Positions 5,256 through 7,103 of a stretch of 7,103 nucleotides of DNA are shown one piece after another. Below the pieces are notes generated by a model. It searched no databases. It was given only the letters and a program-made list of their open reading frames with translations, and had not been told where the DNA came from. This DNA is from Lysobacteraceae bacterium. GTDB taxonomy: Bacteria; Pseudomonadota; Gammaproteobacteria; Xanthomonadales; Xanthomonadaceae. The stretch covers positions 1-7,103 of the forward strand of contig SEHC01000218.1 of NCBI GenBank assembly GCA_004173415.1, given 5' to 3'. Both the position numbers and the translations under genes were made by a program. Each line of letters starts with the position of its first letter. Position 1 is the first letter of the stretch.

Positions 5256-5705
5256 TCAGAAGCTGCGTTGGAACTTCACCACCTCGGTGCGTCCGCCGCT
5301 TTTCACGGTGATCTCGAAGCGGTAGGTATCCCGCGGGCTGATGTCGAACGCGCCGATATGGTCGCTGTAGTCGCCGGTCTTCACCGTGGCAAAGTCCACC
5401 CGCTGCACGGCGCCCTGCAGGTCCTGCACCTTGGCGCTGACCTCGGCCTGGGCGGCCAGTTCGTCGCCGCCGGCCACTCGCCGCACCGCCACCACCAGCA
5501 TCGCCGAGCCCGCGTCCCGGTCGACGCCGTACTGGCCGGCCACCGCTTCGCTCAGGCTGAGCGTGGGCAGGGCGTTGTAGTGCACCCGCAGGTCGCCGAA
5601 GTCGGCCTGGGAATCGGCCGGCTGCGACAGCACGGCGGCGCGCGGCGGTTCGGCACCGGAACAGGCGGTCAGCAGGGCGAGCAGCAGCAGGGCGGGGGTC
5701 TTCAT
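5256..5705 (-). CDS. DUF4426 lipoprotein
   Basis: A 149-aa exported protein. The N-terminus MKTPALLLLALLTACSG is a short lipoprotein signal with lipobox LTAC; Cys15 should be lipidated, and Ser at +2 favours the outer membrane. The mature part matches the DUF4426 domain (PF14467) as I know it: FGDLRVHYNALPT at 36-48, then LVVAVRR, a YSDHIGAFDI-like segment at 113-122, and the C-terminal strand EITVKSGGRTEVVKFQRSF. The function is unknown. Homologues lie beside proC and yggS in Pseudomonas and other gammaproteobacteria, so the linkage is conserved and not specific to this strain. The start codon is 28 nt after the proC stop, with only a weak GGAA upstream, so it is probably the last gene of the yggS-proC unit. 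Confidence 0.88.
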   Translation of the reverse strand: MKTPALLLLALLTACSGAEPPRAAVLSQPADSQADFGDLRVHYNALPTLSLSEAVAGQYGVDRDAGSAMLVVAVRRVAGGDELAAQAEVSAKVQDLQGAVQRVDFATVKTGDYSDHIGAFDISPRDTYRFEITVKSGGRTEVVKFQRSF

Positions 5706-5733
5706 GTGCAGGATTCCGGTGCGGGATGCGGGG

Positions 5734-6558
5734 TCAGTCGTTGGCCGCGGACAGGGCGCGGCCGCGTTCGCTGGCGGCGTGGATCGCGGCGGCCACCAGC
5801 GCCTCGAAGCCGCCGGCCTGGAAGGCCTCGATCGCGGCCTGGGTGGTGCCGTTGGGCGAGGTCACCCGCCTGCGCAGTTCGGCCGGTGCCTCGCCGGACT
5901 CGGCCAGCATCCGCGCCGCACCCAGCAGGGTCTGCGTCACCAGGATGGAGGCGGCCTCAGGCTGAAGTCCCTCGGCCCGCGCGGCGGCCTGCATGGCCTC
6001 GGCCAGCAGGAACACGTAGGCCGGTCCGCTGCCGGACACGGCGGTCACCGCGTCCATCCGGGCTTCATCCTCGATCCACACGGTCTGCCCCGCCGCCGAG
6101 AGCAGTTCGGTCGCCAGGCGGCGTCCTTCGGCGTCCACCTGCGGGCTGGCGAACAGTCCGGTCACGCCGGCGCCCAGCAGGGCAGGGGTGTTCGGCATCG
6201 CCCTGACCACCGCCGTACCGCCGCCCAGCCACCGTTGCAGCTGGGCGGTGGTGATGCCGGCGGCGATCGAGACCGTCAACGCGCGCTGCGCCTGGCCCGT
6301 GGCGGCCAGGTCTTCGCACACCTGGCGCATCACCTGCGGCTTCACCGCCAGCAGCCACAGGCCGGCATCGGCGACGGCGGCCGGGGCATCGTCGAACACG
6401 CTGACCCCGAAATCAGCCGCCAGGGCCTCGCGCAGCGCTTCGACCGGCTCGGCGACGCGGATGCGGGCCGGGAGCGTGCCGCGCGCGATCAGTCCGCCGA
6501 TCAGGCTGCGGGCCATGTTGCCGCCGCCGATGAAGGCGATGTCGGGACTTGCTTGCAT
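5734..6558 (-). CDS. proC: Pyrroline-5-carboxylate reductase
   Basis: ProC reduces 1-pyrroline-5-carboxylate to L-proline with NAD(P)H in the cytoplasm, the final step of proline synthesis. The protein is 274 aa, the standard size. It starts with the Rossmann loop IAFIGGGNMARSLIGGL at 7-23, then AVKPQ at 71-75, RAMPNTPALLGAGVTGL at 119-135, AVSGSGPAYVF at 173-183 and TQTLLGAARML at 208-218. The family signature VTSPNGTTQAAIEAF at 232-246 is also present. I chose ATG 6558 because MQASPDIAFIGGGNMA is a normal ProC N-terminus; the frame continues open upstream only as an out-of-frame shadow of yggS. The ribosome site GAGGAA overlaps the yggS stop codon (8-nt gap), which suggests coupled translation. 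Downstream it leads to the DUF4426 gene. Confidence 0.97.
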   Translation of the reverse strand: MQASPDIAFIGGGNMARSLIGGLIARGTLPARIRVAEPVEALREALAADFGVSVFDDAPAAVADAGLWLLAVKPQVMRQVCEDLAATGQAQRALTVSIAAGITTAQLQRWLGGGTAVVRAMPNTPALLGAGVTGLFASPQVDAEGRRLATELLSAAGQTVWIEDEARMDAVTAVSGSGPAYVFLLAEAMQAAARAEGLQPEAASILVTQTLLGAARMLAESGEAPAELRRRVTSPNGTTQAAIEAFQAGGFEALVAAAIHAASERGRALSAAND

Positions 6559-6566
6559 GGGATTCC

Positions 6567-7103
6567 TCACGTCCTGGAAGGTCGCGGCCCGAACAGCGCG
6601 GTGCCGATGCGGACCATGTTCGCACCTTCGGCGACGGCCAGCGGATAGTCGTCGCTCATGCCCATCGACAACGTGTCCGCGCCGGGATGATCCGCCGCCA
6701 GCGTGTCGAACAGGGCGGCCATGGCCCGATAGGCGGCGCGTCGGCGTTCGATCTCCGGGTGTGGCGCGGGAATCGCCATCAGCCCCCGGAGCAGCAGTCG
6801 TGGTTGGCCGGCGATGGCCTCGGCCAGCCCGGCTACCTGCTGCGGGCGACAGCCATGCTTGCTGGCTTCGTCGTCGATGTTGACCTGGATCAGTACGTTC
6901 AGCGGGGCGCGCGCCGGCGGTCGATGGCTGGCCAGCGCAGCGACCAGCTTCAGCCGGTCCACGGTCTGCACCCAATCGAAGAGCGTCGCCGCCAGTTCCG
7001 CCTTGTTGGATTGCAGGTGGCCGATCATGTGCCACTCCAGGTCCAGGGCGGCCAGTTCATTTATCTTGGCCTGCGCCTCCTGGACGTAATTCTCGCCGAA
7101 CGC
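6567..7103 (-). CDS. yggS: YggS/PLPBP-family pyridoxal phosphate homeostasis protein (5' end outside window)
   Basis: YggS (PROSC, PLPBP) binds PLP without catalysing a reaction and buffers free B6 vitamers; its loss disturbs amino- and keto-acid balance. The visible part is 178 residues of about 230. It opens with AFGENYVQEAQAKINELA, then LEWHMIGHLQSNKA at 22-35 and NVLIQVNIDDEASKHGC. It ends with LSMGMSDDYPLAVAEGANM and RIGTALFGPR at 165-174; the Ser/Gly-rich segments hold the PLP phosphate in known structures. The PLP-binding lysine lies in the missing N-terminal roughly 45-50 residues, so this hallmark cannot be checked here. The conserved yggS-proC order, an 8-nt gap and the overlapping ribosome site support one operon. 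It is the second B6-related gene of the window, though far from pdxH and on the other strand. Confidence 0.95.
   Translation of the reverse strand, partial: AFGENYVQEAQAKINELAALDLEWHMIGHLQSNKAELAATLFDWVQTVDRLKLVAALASHRPPARAPLNVLIQVNIDDEASKHGCRPQQVAGLAEAIAGQPRLLLRGLMAIPAPHPEIERRRAAYRAMAALFDTLAADHPGADTLSMGMSDDYPLAVAEGANMVRIGTALFGPRPSRT

Noticed and set aside
6559..7035. N-terminal extension of the proC frame through yggS
   Set aside because: It is an out-of-frame reading of yggS; ProC begins normally at 6558 with its Rossmann motif.

Overview
The window is GC-rich, gene-dense bacterial DNA with almost no non-coding space. Gene content and order (an aroK-aroB-WGR-hemE run, a yggS-proC-DUF4426 run, and pdxH followed by a cytoplasmic BtuF-like gene) point to a gammaproteobacterium of the Xanthomonadaceae/Lysobacteraceae (Lysobacter, Luteimonas or Xanthomonas relatives). 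This placement is an inference from protein resemblance and gene order; no database search was run.

Layout. (1) 1-2153, minus strand: aroK, aroB, a small WGR-domain protein and the 5' part of hemE form one tightly packed transcription unit. aroK and aroB overlap as ATGA, and aroB is 9 nt from the WGR gene. Two shikimate-pathway steps and one haem-biosynthesis step therefore share a unit. (2) 2154-2286: a divergent regulatory region with an 11-bp perfect inverted repeat and a near-palindrome that compete for one arm. (3) 2287-2490, plus: a dodecin-family protein, converging at 3 nt with (4) 2494-3309, minus: a P-loop kinase of the D-glycerate 3-kinase/YGR205W type. (5) A 56-bp divergent gap, then 3366-3965, plus: pdxH, which makes pyridoxal 5'-phosphate. 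(6) 4007-4706, plus: a cobalamin-binding (BtuF-like) gene broken by an internal deletion and frameshift. (7) 4821-5216, plus: a DoxX-family membrane protein. (8) 5256-7103, minus: yggS (5' end outside the window), proC and a DUF4426 lipoprotein gene, a conserved cluster tied to PLP homeostasis and proline synthesis.

Most of the window is ordinary housekeeping. I found no mobile element, CRISPR array, RNA gene or defence system. The points most worth a second look are the broken cobalamin-binding gene, the competing hairpins upstream of aroK and dodecin, and -10-like elements placed 6 to 8 nt before the start codons of three genes that lack Shine-Dalgarno sequences, which suggests leaderless transcripts. 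Smaller points are a WGR protein lacking two residues of its name motif and a dodecin with Arg where classical members have a flavin-contacting Gln.
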